44,232 nucleotides of DNA from an uncultured Clostridia bacterium. GTDB taxonomy: Bacteria > Bacillota > Clostridia > Oscillospirales > Acutalibacteraceae. Below are positions 33,108-41,417 of this stretch, one piece after another. The notes beneath the pieces are model-generated. The model worked only from the letters and a program-made list of their open reading frames with translations. It did not search any database and was not told where the DNA came from. Numbering within the stretch: position 1 is the first letter of the stretch; each line of letters begins with the position of its first letter. The stretch covers positions 1-44,232 of the forward strand of contig CALEII010000048.1 of the NCBI GenBank assembly GCA_937876205.1, given 5' to 3'. The position numbers and the translations under genes are program-made.

Positions 33108-34049
33108 TTACAACTTTTCTTTTATCTTCTTCATTTCTTTTTTCAGGCGGTTAATATCAAGAACTTCCCACAGGGGCATAATGAGTCCGCCGCCGAGACG
33201 GCAATGTGCCTCATTCATTGCACCGTAATAGGCAACCCTGAAATCGGCATATTCAGGCAGTTGAGCATTTTTTTTATATGTTTCATACAGTCCGTAAGCA
33301 TCGCCCCACATATTACGGAACTGGAACAGGTCATATTCCCTGTCTGCCCACATACTGCCGCAGGGGTCAATAAATGCGGTGAGTTCAAGGGTTTTCGGGT
33401 CTGCCATAATGTTCATAATGTTAAGGTCGCTGTGAATAAGCACAGGGGTGGTGTCCTTCGGGCAGACTTCATCAAAAATTTCCGATGCTTCTTTTAAAAG
33501 ATTCAGATTTTTACGGCTGAATTTTCCCTTTTCGGCAAGTTTCCCGAGTCCCTCAAGCCAGGGCTTCTGCATGTTCTCTTTATAAAAATCAAACCAACTG
33601 TCATAAACGGGGTTACCGAGGGAGCCGAATCTGTCATTGGTAACGGAATGCCATTCAAGCATACCTGCAACAACATCATCGGCAAATTTCTGTTTCTGTG
33701 CCTTGCTTTTAAGAAGAAAAGACGGGTTCAGTACATTCTGCCCTTCAACAAAGGTCATAGCAAGAATTGCCGTTTCTTCATCCTCATATGTGAAAAGGAC
33801 TTCGGGCATTTTCACGCTTGTGTTTGCAGACAGAATTTCAAGTTGCTCTTTTTCATTATACTGTGAGCCCTGAATTCTGTATGCCTTGAGAGCAATTATC
33901 TCACCGCCGTCAAGCACGGTCTTATAGACTCTGCCATAACTGCCGCCGCCGATAAACCTTATTTTTTCGACTTTTTTACCCATCTTTTCAAAAATAATAT
34001 CGGGAAAAAGAGGTAATAAATGCTTGTCGCTGTTATCAAGAATTTTCAT
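33108..34049 (-). CDS. APH/choline-kinase-type phosphotransferase (copy 1)
   Basis: This 313-residue kinase-like protein has a Gly-rich loop G-G-G-S-Y-G-R-V (34-41), a VAIK-like Lys at about 55, the catalytic H-S-D-L-N-I-M-N loop (206-213), and the metal Asp in F-I-D-P (228). This is the aminoglycoside phosphotransferase/choline kinase fold, which in free-living bacteria often phosphorylates small sugars or amino compounds. Its ATG overlaps the stop of the alpha/beta hydrolase by 14 bp, so it is translated by coupling. A frameshifted paralogue lies at 41,418. Antibiotic resistance is possible but nothing specific supports it; a metabolic small-molecule kinase is likelier. Confidence 0.82.
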   Translation of the reverse strand: MKILDNSDKHLLPLFPDIIFEKMGKKVEKIRFIGGGSYGRVYKTVLDGGEIIALKAYRIQGSQYNEKEQLEILSANTSVKMPEVLFTYEDEETAILAMTFVEGQNVLNPSFLLKSKAQKQKFADDVVAGMLEWHSVTNDRFGSLGNPVYDSWFDFYKENMQKPWLEGLGKLAEKGKFSRKNLNLLKEASEIFDEVCPKDTTPVLIHSDLNIMNIMADPKTLELTAFIDPCGSMWADREYDLFQFRNMWGDAYGLYETYKKNAQLPEYADFRVAYYGAMNEAHCRLGGGLIMPLWEVLDINRLKKEMKKIKEKL

Positions 34050-34965
34050 CTAAAATCCTCCCTGATACAATATCGTATGCCCTTTTGCTTTCGGGCAGAA
34101 ATGAGAACATCTGAAAACAATGGCACATACCCTCAAATTTATGAAGACAGACATCAACACCTGCATTCTTCATTTTTTCATACACTCTGTCGCTGTCGCT
34201 CTCATCAAGTTCAGCTGTTCCGCAGACAAGAGTAACCTTAGGGAATTTTTCAAAACTGCCGAAAAGAGGCGAAATATAGGGCGAAGTCCTGTCGACATTC
34301 ATCACATATTTCGATATTCTTCTGAGCAGATGCAGATTGTCTTCAACCTTTTTATGCTTTGCAATGCCGTAAAAGGGGTCAGAATAGGCGTTTGTAATTC
34401 TCGTCTCCCCGCTTGAAGTTGCATCCGCCCATAAAGAAAAGCAGACGATGTGACAGGGCAACGGGTGACCGTTATCTCTGAGCCATAATGATGAAGTGAG
34501 AGCAAGTGTAGCACCCGCGCTGTCGCCGATGACAACAATATCGGAGTTTTTGATTCCCGAAGCAAGCAAATAAAGATATATTTTCACAACATCGTGCATC
34601 TGTGACGGCAACTGATGCTCGGGAAATCTGCCGTAATCAGCACTTATCACCGTTGCACCGCCGAACATATTGCTGTATTTTTCAGAAAGACTGCGGTAAA
34701 AATCATTCAGTTCGATTTTAAAGCCGCCACCGTGAATCATAAGTATAACTTTATCCGTCTGACGGTTGCTGTTGACAATTTTTTCGTATTTTACACCGTC
34801 AACGGTGTGCTTTGAATAGTCAAAATTTTTCGACGGTCTGTATTTTGATTTTTTAGCTTTCGTCAGTTTTGCCGCATTATCCGACAGTTTTGAACTGTCC
34901 GACAAGGGTGAATGAAAAATCAAACGAAGCATCGACATAAAAATTTTCGAGGTAAAAGACTGCAC
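34036..34965 (-). CDS. Alpha/beta hydrolase of the HSL (fold-3) family
   Basis: This 309-residue esterase-like protein has H-G-G-G-F (78-82), the oxyanion-hole hallmark of the hormone-sensitive lipase branch, and the nucleophile elbow G-D-S-A-G-A with Ser149. An acidic partner in the E-L-D-E-S-D region (near 256-261) and a His in M-C-H-C-F (near 287) complete the triad. It would cleave short acyl esters in the cytoplasm. It begins with a GTG that follows GGGTGA by 5 nt. It is the first gene of a two-gene operon with the kinase. Its promoter region (about 35,000-35,060) has a close copy upstream of the frameshifted kinase at 42,346. Confidence 0.85.
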   Translation of the reverse strand: MQSFTSKIFMSMLRLIFHSPLSDSSKLSDNAAKLTKAKKSKYRPSKNFDYSKHTVDGVKYEKIVNSNRQTDKVILMIHGGGFKIELNDFYRSLSEKYSNMFGGATVISADYGRFPEHQLPSQMHDVVKIYLYLLASGIKNSDIVVIGDSAGATLALTSSLWLRDNGHPLPCHIVCFSLWADATSSGETRITNAYSDPFYGIAKHKKVEDNLHLLRRISKYVMNVDRTSPYISPLFGSFEKFPKVTLVCGTAELDESDSDRVYEKMKNAGVDVCLHKFEGMCHCFQMFSFLPESKRAYDIVSGRILDENS

Positions 34966-35064
34966 GGAATCACCCGACTTTCTGCTATTATCTTATCATA
35001 ACATGTTTATAAATTCAATAATCTCGGACTTTTCATATATGCAAATCGAAATTATCAAGGAAAA

Positions 35065-35105
35065 ATGAAAAGAGGATGTAAAAACATCAGTTTTCACACC
35101 CCTTT
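35065..35105 (-). terminator. Imperfect terminator after 130-aa gene
   Basis: GAAAAG...TTTTC arms about 18 bp long, with internal mismatches, and a T-rich run on the minus strand, lie 5 bp beyond the stop. Confidence 0.6.
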
Positions 35106-35109
35106 TCGG

Positions 35110-35502
35110 TTACTTCCATTCATATTCTATATAGTCCGCTTCAATTTCAAGACGGACAGACCTTTCGGCACACAAATCAATAATCATAGATTCGTATGAA
35201 ACAAAATGATTGATATACTCTATTCTGTTTGCAGTAAAACCGGATAATTTTTTACTGTCCGTATAATTCCAACATTTATTTTCAGCAAAGTATTCATAAA
35301 GCCTTAAATCATTGTCAACAAGATGATATTTTATCACAAGTGACTTTGCATCGGGCTTAAAATGCTGTATTGAATCGTGATAACTTATGTCCTGTTCAAA
35401 AGTGAAGACTAAAAAACCGTTTTCAAGGGTTATCTTATCAATCACGCAGTCGTGAGGAACGGGAAGGGTAGGTAAAGTATCTCTGTCAATGTAATATGTC
35501 AC
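35110..35502 (-). CDS. Hypothetical protein, GTG start
   Basis: I do not recognise this 130-residue soluble protein. It is acidic and rich in Tyr, with alternating hydrophobic strands (for example G-F-L-V-F-T-F and S-L-V-I-K-Y-H), ending in D-Y-I-E-Y-E-W-K. The GTG at 35502 is chosen because AAAGGA lies 9 nt upstream; the ATG at 35535 would overlap the TPR gene and has no site. It follows the TPR gene by about 20 bp, so the two are probably co-transcribed. Short, acidic beta proteins of this kind are often immunity or binding proteins, but nothing here shows that. Confidence 0.55.
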   Translation of the reverse strand: MTYYIDRDTLPTLPVPHDCVIDKITLENGFLVFTFEQDISYHDSIQHFKPDAKSLVIKYHLVDNDLRLYEYFAENKCWNYTDSKKLSGFTANRIEYINHFVSYESMIIDLCAERSVRLEIEADYIEYEWK

Positions 35503-35521
35503 AAAAATCAATCCTTTTTCT

Positions 35522-36346
35522 TTAATTCTGTTCATTCAGAAAATACTCTATAGCCGCATTCATATCCTCGGGGGATTTTCCCGAAGTTATTGAAATATGA
35601 TAGTATTTTTTCTTATTCTCTTCGTCATTCTGCAGAGCATAGATAATCGTCAGTAGTGATGCTGCTTCTGAGCCGTTGTTTTTAATTGAGAGTGCCTTTT
35701 GAGCATCTGCAATCGCATTTTCAAAATCCTGAACTTTAAAATAATAGTTTGCACGGTTGACATAAGCCGAATAATTGTTGGGGTCAAGTTCAACTGCTTT
35801 ATTGTAATGCCCCACAGCCGTGTCAAAATCACCGACTTCAATCAGCAATCTGCCGAGATTACTGTGTGCGTGAGTATTATCCGCATCAATACTCAACAAA
35901 TCATAATACACCTTAATTGCATCCTCATTAGCCCCTGCATCTTCATAACAAAGGGCAATAAAGAAAAGAACAGGGACTCTGTCACGGTTATGCTCACACT
36001 CGGGAAGCAATTCAACAAGATATTTCATTGCCTTACGGTAATTAGATTCATTATAAAGACGACAGGCACACAACAATTTTTTTCTGAGTAAGGTCTTATT
36101 GTTGAATGCATATCCGATTATATCGGCATAGGCTTTTTCATAAACATTAAGCCCGTTTCTTCTGCCGCCGTTGAATACTCTGACCAAGGTTCCCAACAAC
36201 ATAAAAACTATAGCAAGGGTACGGAAAAGGTTCTTCTGAAAGGGTGTTTTCAGATAAATGACATCGTACAGATAAAAGGCAATCAGCCCCAGAATCACAA
36301 CGATTATCAGAATTGAAATAAGAATGTTAACAGTTTTTCTTTTCAT
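35522..36346 (-). CDS. Membrane-anchored TPR protein
   Basis: This 274-residue protein begins with two hydrophobic helices (about 7-29 and 40-58) and a basic loop. The rest is built from TPR repeats (about 95-250) with the classic W/Y-L-G-Y-A-P spacing, for example A-H-S-N-L-G-R-L-L-I...D-P-N-N-Y-S-A-Y-V-N-R-A-N-Y-Y. TPR arrays mediate protein contacts, here on the cytoplasmic side if both ends face inward. The start has AGGTGATATT upstream. It shares an operon with a small acidic protein. The partner complex is unknown. Confidence 0.8.
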   Translation of the reverse strand: MKRKTVNILISILIIVVILGLIAFYLYDVIYLKTPFQKNLFRTLAIVFMLLGTLVRVFNGGRRNGLNVYEKAYADIIGYAFNNKTLLRKKLLCACRLYNESNYRKAMKYLVELLPECEHNRDRVPVLFFIALCYEDAGANEDAIKVYYDLLSIDADNTHAHSNLGRLLIEVGDFDTAVGHYNKAVELDPNNYSAYVNRANYYFKVQDFENAIADAQKALSIKNNGSEAASLLTIIYALQNDEENKKKYYHISITSGKSPEDMNAAIEYFLNEQN

Positions 36347-36388
36347 AATATCACCTCAGGTATACTTATAATCGTAATCCGATAAAAA

Positions 36389-37027
36389 TCAATCTTTTTC
36401 CTCAATCACCGAGCAATCACCAAGAATTTCGGGCTTGTTTACCATTGAATCGGCTTCGCTCAATGTGCGTTTTACACGGCAGGGATTACCTGCGGCAAAG
36501 CTGTTTTCGGGAATTGAACGGTTGACAACGCTTCCTGCACCGATAACACATCCGTCACCGATTGTGACACCGGGAAGTATAGTGACATTAGCCCCAATCC
36601 AGCAGTTTTTGCCGATTTTCACGGGTAAAGCATAGCAAAGACGGCGAGCAACTCCGTCGGGACACATAAGTGCCCGTCTTTCATCACTGAGCATAGGATG
36701 AAGCGCAGTTGTAATAGTAACATTGGGACCGAAATCACAGTTTTCCCCGATTTCAACCTCTGTATCATCCTGACAGGTGAAATTGAAATTTATAAAAGTG
36801 TTTCTGCCGATTTTTGTATGTATGCCGTAATGAAACGTAATCGGACCGGACAGAGTGACATTTTCATTGAGTTCACCGAGAATTTCACGAAGAATCTCTT
36901 TTATTTTTTCGGGTTCATATTCCGTCAACTGATTGTATTTCTGATTGAGAGCGTGAGTTTTCATTTTTCTTTCTCTACGCCACTCTTCACCCGGCATAAA
37001 CATAAGACCTTTTCCGTTATCAAGCAT
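36389..37027 (-). CDS. Maltose/galactoside-type O-acetyltransferase
   Basis: This 212-residue protein is a left-handed beta-helix acetyltransferase of the LacA/Maa group, which transfers acetyl from acetyl-CoA to sugars. Evidence is the N-terminal motif M-L-x-G...(E)-W-x-x-x-R near 1-20, hexapeptide repeats from about 60 to 175 (V-E-I-G-E-N, V-K-I-G-K-N-C-W-I-G-A-N-V-T-I-L-P-G-V-T-I-G), and the catalytic His in T-A-L-H-P. It would act in the cytoplasm, perhaps detoxifying non-metabolisable sugars. A GGGG box precedes the start and a TTGTTT-N18-TATAAT promoter lies just upstream. It is about 45 bp before the TPR gene. Confidence 0.87.
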   Translation of the reverse strand: MLDNGKGLMFMPGEEWRRERKMKTHALNQKYNQLTEYEPEKIKEILREILGELNENVTLSGPITFHYGIHTKIGRNTFINFNFTCQDDTEVEIGENCDFGPNVTITTALHPMLSDERRALMCPDGVARRLCYALPVKIGKNCWIGANVTILPGVTIGDGCVIGAGSVVNRSIPENSFAAGNPCRVKRTLSEADSMVNKPEILGDCSVIEEKD

Positions 37028-37104
37028 AAAAATACCCCGTCAACTGTTTTTATTAATTATATCATACATTCAAATGAAAAAACAATAGTTTTATAACAGC
37101 AAAG

Positions 37105-37131
37105 AAACCACCCTTACGGATGGTTTCTCTT
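37105..37131 (-). terminator. Terminator after fbaA
   Basis: GAAACCA and TGGTTTC arms with inner CC/GG pairing and one mismatch lie 14 bp beyond the aldolase stop. Confidence 0.8.
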
Positions 37132-37144
37132 ATAAAAATCATAA

Positions 37145-38011
37145 TTAAGCTTTGTTTGCTGAACCGAAGAGTTCAATCTTTTCCTTAACAGTAGCCTTGA
37201 TTGCTTCAAAGCCGGGAGCAAGAAGCTTTCTGGGGTCGAAGCCCTTGCCTACAAGGTCCTTACCCTCTTCAACATACTTTCTTGTTGCTTCCTGGAATGC
37301 AAGCTGACATTCTGTGTTAACGTTGATCTTTGAAACGCCGAGTGAGATAGCCTTCTGAATCATATCAGCAGGGATACCTGTACCGCCGTGAAGAACGAGA
37401 GGCATTGTGCCTGTCTTTTCCTGAACAGCTGCAAGAGTTTCAAATGAAAGACCTGCCCAGTTTTCGGGATACTTTCCGTGGATGTTACCGATACCTGCTG
37501 CAAGCATTGTAACACCGAGGTCAGCAATCATCTTGCATTCGTTGGGGTCAGCACATTCACCTGCACCTACAACACCGTCTTCTTCACCGCCGATTGAACC
37601 GACTTCTGCTTCGATTGAAAGACCCTTTTCTTCACAGATAGCAACGAGTTCCTTTGTCTTTGCGATGTTTTCATCGATGGGATAATGTGAACCGTCGAAC
37701 ATAATTGAACTGAATCCTGCTTCGATACAAGCCTTTGCACCTTCGTATGAACCGTGGTCAAGGTGAAGAGCAACGGGAACTGTAATGTTAAGGCATTCAA
37801 TCATTCCTTCAACCATACCTACAACTGTCTTGTAGCCGCACATATATTTACCTGCACCCTCAGATACACCGAGGATAACGGGAGAATTCATTTCCTGTGC
37901 TGTAAGAAGAATAGCCTTTGTCCATTCAAGGTTATTGATATTGAACTGACCTACTGCATAGTGGCCTGCCTTTGCTTTTGTGAGCATTTCTTTTGCATTT
38001 ACTAATGGCAT
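37145..38011 (-). CDS. fbaA: Class II fructose-1,6-bisphosphate aldolase
   Basis: This cytoplasmic enzyme splits fructose-1,6-bisphosphate to dihydroxyacetone phosphate and glyceraldehyde-3-phosphate. The 288-residue sequence matches Firmicutes FbaA from its start (M-P-L-V-N-A-K-E-M-L). It carries catalytic Asp85 and zinc His86 in H-L-D-H-G, E-A-E-V-G near 133, a zinc His in G-N-I-H-G-K-Y, and L-H-G-G-T-G near 211. I place the start at 38011 by family length; the frame extends four codons to a GTG that lacks room for the AGGAG site. It is a single gene under a full-consensus promoter, as expected for strong, constitutive glycolysis. Codon use is strongly biased (many GAA, AAG, GTT/GTA), consistent with high expression. 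Confidence 0.95.
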   Translation of the reverse strand: MPLVNAKEMLTKAKAGHYAVGQFNINNLEWTKAILLTAQEMNSPVILGVSEGAGKYMCGYKTVVGMVEGMIECLNITVPVALHLDHGSYEGAKACIEAGFSSIMFDGSHYPIDENIAKTKELVAICEEKGLSIEAEVGSIGGEEDGVVGAGECADPNECKMIADLGVTMLAAGIGNIHGKYPENWAGLSFETLAAVQEKTGTMPLVLHGGTGIPADMIQKAISLGVSKINVNTECQLAFQEATRKYVEEGKDLVGKGFDPRKLLAPGFEAIKATVKEKIELFGSANKA

Positions 38012-38045
38012 AATTTCGCACACTCCTATAAATTTTATCTTTAAT

Positions 38046-38074
38046 ATTATATATCACACACACTTAAATGTCAA
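38046..38074 (-). promoter_or_regulatory. Consensus promoter of fbaA
   Basis: On the minus strand TTGACA (38069-38074) and TATAAT (38046-38051) are separated by 17 bp. Confidence 0.85.
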
Positions 38075-38091
38075 TAAATTAACAAAATAAA

Positions 38092-39798
38092 CTACGGAGA
38101 ATCCTCTATTGCTGCTTTGCGTGAATTTATTGCCTTGAAAATTTCAGGGTCAAATTTTGGTGTTCTGTCATAATAATAAATGCCGTTCTGCTCCTGCTCG
38201 ATATCGTAAAGCTGTGTATAGCAGAAACCGAACATATTACAGTTATCAAGAAATGCATCTGTAAGGCCTTTGTATCTTGAAATAAATTCTTCTTCAGTTT
38301 TCGGTGCTGTACCGTAGCCCCAATCTCTTTCACCCGGATTTATTGACCACTGAATTCCGCCGTATTCGCTTACAAATGCAGGTGCACCCGTATATTTCTG
38401 ACGGTCAGGCATTTTTTCAAAAAGCTCGCCTGTATCCATAAACGGGGCGTATCTTTCTTTGATAACTTCAGGATTCTGCTCGTAATCGTGAACATCATAT
38501 ATATCTGTTTCCACATGATAGTTGCCGCTTGTGTCGATACAAGGGCGTGTTTCATCAATATATTTTGTTGCTCTATAAACATTTCTGAGAAGCTCGGGAT
38601 TTCGTCTCCTTCCCTCAAAATCCCATGTTTCATTAAAGGGACACCAACCGATAACTGACGGATGGTTGAAATCCCTTTCGACACACTCAAGCCATTGAGG
38701 GAGCATAATTTCAAGTGAACGATAGCTTGAATAGTCTATTCCGCCGTTTCCGTATTCACCCCAGACAATATATCCCATTTTATCACAGTGATATAAAAAC
38801 CTCGGTTCAAAAACCTTCTGATGAAGTCTTGCACCGTTAAAGCCCGCTGCAAGTGACAATTCAACATCCCTTTTAAGGTCTTCATCTGCGGGTGCTGTAT
38901 AAATTCCGTCACGGTAAAATCCCTGGTCAAGCACTAATCTCTGGAATACAGATTTTCCGTTAATCAGAAACTTAAAACCGTCAAGCCTGACATTACGCAG
39001 TCCGAAATAACTCTTGACTTCATCATCACAAAATCTGATTTTCAGGTCATAAAGCCTTCCGTTACCCACTTCCCAAAGATGAATTTCTTCAAGTTTGATT
39101 TCACCCGTTACTGTGTTTTCTGCAAGCTTTCTGAAAGAACCCATTTCCTTGCCGTTATAAACAGCAGTTGCTTCAAATTCTCCGTTACCCTCAACAATTG
39201 CGGAAACGGCAACTGTTCCGTTCAGATAATCGGGATAATATTTAACTCTTTTAATATAATTCTTCGGTGTGAATTCAAGCCACACGGTCTGCCAGATGCC
39301 TGTTGTTCTTGTGTAATCACATCCGTGTGAACAGAACTCTCTGCACTGCTTACCTACAGGCTGAAGCGGACTTCTCACATCGTCAACAGCATAGACGATT
39401 ATCGTGTTTTCACCTGCATTGAGATATTCAGTTATATCAAATTTAAAAGAAGAGTAACCGCCTTTGTGTGAACCGACTTCCTTGTTATTTATAAAAACTC
39501 TTGTATGATAATCAACAGCACCGAAATGAATAAAAACTCTGCCTTTTAATTGATCGGAAGCGATGTTAACCTTTCTTCTGTACCATACCGCAGGGATAAA
39601 ATCAATATATTCAATGCCTGATAATTTACTTTCAGGACAGAATGGAACAATAATTTTTGTTTCCCATTCTTCACGGTTCAGAATTCCTGTTTCAAGCTTA
39701 CTGTTGCCGAAATCAAATTCAAAATCCCATTCACCGTTTAAGTTAAGCCAGTTTGCTCTTTCAAACTGCGGATTGGGATGTTCGTGCCTTGGTATCAT
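38092..39798 (-). CDS. GH2 family glycoside hydrolase
   Basis: This 568-residue enzyme is a compact GH2: jelly-roll (about 1-175), Ig-like (about 180-270) and TIM barrel (about 275-568), with no C-terminal extras. The acid/base is Glu390 in P-F-N-E-T-W, and the nucleophile Glu478 in S-E-Y-G-G. The D-G-x-F-L-I-N-G-K pattern near 273 is typical, but the R-G-x-x-x-H motif of beta-galactosidases is replaced by L-V-L-D-Q-G-F-Y, seen in GH2 branches of unassigned or beta-glucuronidase/mannosidase activity. The ATG at 39798 follows AGGAGG by 8 nt. No signal peptide is seen. It has its own promoter (39830-39858). Confidence 0.85.
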   Translation of the reverse strand: MIPRHEHPNPQFERANWLNLNGEWDFEFDFGNSKLETGILNREEWETKIIVPFCPESKLSGIEYIDFIPAVWYRRKVNIASDQLKGRVFIHFGAVDYHTRVFINNKEVGSHKGGYSSFKFDITEYLNAGENTIIVYAVDDVRSPLQPVGKQCREFCSHGCDYTRTTGIWQTVWLEFTPKNYIKRVKYYPDYLNGTVAVSAIVEGNGEFEATAVYNGKEMGSFRKLAENTVTGEIKLEEIHLWEVGNGRLYDLKIRFCDDEVKSYFGLRNVRLDGFKFLINGKSVFQRLVLDQGFYRDGIYTAPADEDLKRDVELSLAAGFNGARLHQKVFEPRFLYHCDKMGYIVWGEYGNGGIDYSSYRSLEIMLPQWLECVERDFNHPSVIGWCPFNETWDFEGRRRNPELLRNVYRATKYIDETRPCIDTSGNYHVETDIYDVHDYEQNPEVIKERYAPFMDTGELFEKMPDRQKYTGAPAFVSEYGGIQWSINPGERDWGYGTAPKTEEEFISRYKGLTDAFLDNCNMFGFCYTQLYDIEQEQNGIYYYDRTPKFDPEIFKAINSRKAAIEDSP

Positions 39799-39829
39799 AA
39801 AATATGCCTCCTGCAAATGTGCTGATAAA

Positions 39830-39858
39830 ATGATAGCATACATAAATTTCACTGTCAA
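39830..39858 (-). promoter_or_regulatory. Promoter of second GH2 gene
   Basis: On the minus strand TTGACA (39853-39858) and TATCAT (39830-39835) are separated by 17 bp. Confidence 0.7.
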
Positions 39859-39927
39859 CAAATCAAATTCTATTTGTGTAATTAACTTTAACAGTCCTGA
39901 CAAAGTTTCACGAGTTGCAGGTGAAAA

Positions 39928-40012
39928 AGCAAATTCGTCTGACGAAACACAAAGTCGTTGGTTTGAATCAATTTAAGGGCAAAAGAAAAACCACTCGAAT
40001 GAGTGTTTTTTT
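39928..40012. repeat. tRNA-T-arm-like palindromic repeat, copy A
   Basis: A 62-bp block (39930-39991) matches 43974-44035 with about 7 differences. It contains GTCGTTGGTT at about 39953, identical to the tRNA-Asn T-arm, and is followed by the stem CACTC-GAAT-GAGTG with flanking A/T runs. On the minus strand it would terminate the DUF4288 gene. Confidence 0.7.
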
Positions 40013-40049
40013 TGTGTTTGCACCTCGATTTTGAACCTCAAGTTCTAAT

Positions 40050-40400
40050 CTACCAATGTCTTAAAATATACATTTCGTCTTTATCACATGGTGTCGACAG
40101 CGCATTTAATGCATTGCTGTCTAAATCGTAGAAACCTGAATACACTTCTTGAATTTCATCTTTCTCATCATAAGCCAAAAAGCAGTCAACCTCTTTATGC
40201 AAAGAAATCTCAACGGTATCACCATTAATATTGGTATATTTATTAATATATGATGCAACATATTCGTCTGCTTTTTGATATGCATTGTCAAAAGACTCAG
40301 CTTTGATTCTTAATATTTGCTCTTCATATAATACCTGAGGCATTTTACTGTTAACAACATATTTAAAAATCAATTTAACACCAAATATTTGACCATTCAT
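40050..40400 (-). CDS. DUF4288-like small protein
   Basis: This 116-residue soluble protein shows the DUF4288 pattern: a short strand with F-G-V-K-L-I-F, a Tyr/Glu strand, A-E-S-F-D-N-A-Y-x-K-A helix near 35-45 and an E-V-x-C-F-x-A-Y-D strand. DUF4288 members are uncharacterised and frequent among polymorphic-toxin immunity-type proteins. It has its own TTGACT-N18-TATAAT promoter upstream and a palindromic repeat downstream. No toxin gene is visible next to it. The flanking repeats suggest an acquired segment. Confidence 0.6.
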   Translation of the reverse strand: MNGQIFGVKLIFKYVVNSKMPQVLYEEQILRIKAESFDNAYQKADEYVASYINKYTNINGDTVEISLHKEVDCFLAYDEKDEIQEVYSGFYDLDSNALNALSTPCDKDEMYILRHW

Positions 40401-40454
40401 AACCTCACCTCTATGACTTAATTATATACATTTTATATAATAAAAGTCAATAAC

Positions 40455-40590
40455 TGCATCACAGGTTCGAGTTCTATTACTTCTAAAAAGGGTTTATCTG
40501 AACCAAAACTATAAGTTTAAAGATAAAAAAAAAGAAAACCCTTGAAAAACCAAGGGTTTTCATATGGGGTTCAAAAAAGGAACCCAATCT
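40455..40590. repeat. tRNA-T-arm-like palindromic repeat, copy C
   Basis: CACAGGTTCGAGTTC (40460-40474) resembles a tRNA T-arm. It is followed by an 11-bp stem GAAAACCCTTG/CAAGGGTTTTC (40534-40561) and then GGGGTTC...GAACCC. The layout parallels the element at 42,500. The 269-bp gap 40,401-40,669 holds this element, the DUF4288 promoter and the AraC terminator only. Confidence 0.6.
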
Positions 40591-40637
40591 TGGGACCTCT
40601 ACACCTTTTCGAACCCCCTAAAATTATTCCAAAAAAC

Positions 40638-40664
40638 AAACTACTCTCAAAAAAAGAGTAGTTT
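40638..40664 (-). terminator. Terminator after AraC regulator
   Basis: AAACTACTCT and AGAGTAGTTT form a perfect 10-bp stem with an A-rich loop, 6 bp beyond the stop. Confidence 0.85.
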
Positions 40665-40669
40665 AAAAA

Positions 40670-41401
40670 TCAATTATTGATTTTTGTTATTTTGATATAT
40701 TCAGATGGTGTCATTTTATAAAACCTTTTGAACACTGTTATAAAATACGCTTGAGATGAAAATCCTACTTCATTGCATATATCCTTTTCATTAATACCTT
40801 TGAGTAATAAGATTTTAGCTTTTTCAAGCTTTTGTCGCAGAATATATGCGCTCAGGTTTTCGCCTATTTCTTTCTTGAATACCTGTGACAAATAATCTGC
40901 TGATATTCCGCAATAATCTGCAACGGAAGATACACTGATTTTCCGGGAGAGATTTTCATTTATATACTTTATGCAATTTCTTATGTGTGGTGAAAACTCA
41001 GGCTGTTTTTTATTTCTTTTTACATCCTCTGTTAACTTAATGATTTCAATTCCCAAACACATAAAGATTTCATTTTTATCGGTCAGTTTATCGATTGCAT
41101 TAATCACTCTGTCTGAAAATTCATAAGCTTTAGTTTCGCTAAGTCCGCCCTGAATAGCATATCGGATTGCGAGAGTAATAGTACTGACTGCCATATACTT
41201 GTGCTGCATAAGCTCATCATCAGACATCCGGCCCATAACGATGATAGAATCAAGATTTTTAAGTTGTTTTATCAGTGATTCAATATCACCTTGCTGAACA
41301 CAGGATAACAATCTTATTTCAGCACTATACGGAGTATGTTTTTCATCGAAGTCATTTTTATTCTCAATGGTCTTAACGGTTACAAGTTCACCTATGTTCA
41401 T
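40670..41401 (-). CDS. AraC-family transcriptional regulator
   Basis: The last ~100 of 243 residues form the double helix-turn-helix of AraC/XylS proteins: I-S-V-S-S-V-A-D-Y-C-G-I-S-A-D-Y-L-S-Q-V-F-K-K-E-I-G for the first, and I-x-x-V-G-F-S-S-Q-A-Y-F-I-T-V-F-K-R...G/M-T-P-S-E-Y for the second. The N-terminal 140 residues are helical with no cupin motif, so they are a different effector or dimerisation domain. It lies 16 bp after the frameshifted kinase and shares its promoter, with a weak site before its ATG. Targets may include the neighbouring lipoprotein GH16, which is inference. Confidence 0.85.
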   Translation of the reverse strand: MNIGELVTVKTIENKNDFDEKHTPYSAEIRLLSCVQQGDIESLIKQLKNLDSIIVMGRMSDDELMQHKYMAVSTITLAIRYAIQGGLSETKAYEFSDRVINAIDKLTDKNEIFMCLGIEIIKLTEDVKRNKKQPEFSPHIRNCIKYINENLSRKISVSSVADYCGISADYLSQVFKKEIGENLSAYILRQKLEKAKILLLKGINEKDICNEVGFSSQAYFITVFKRFYKMTPSEYIKITKINN

Positions 41402-41417
41402 TAACTCACATCTTTTC

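Noticed and set aside
33108..34049. Reading the kinase as an antibiotic-resistance gene
   Set aside because: The fold is shared with many metabolic kinases, and the hydrolase partner and lack of specific motifs give no support for resistance.
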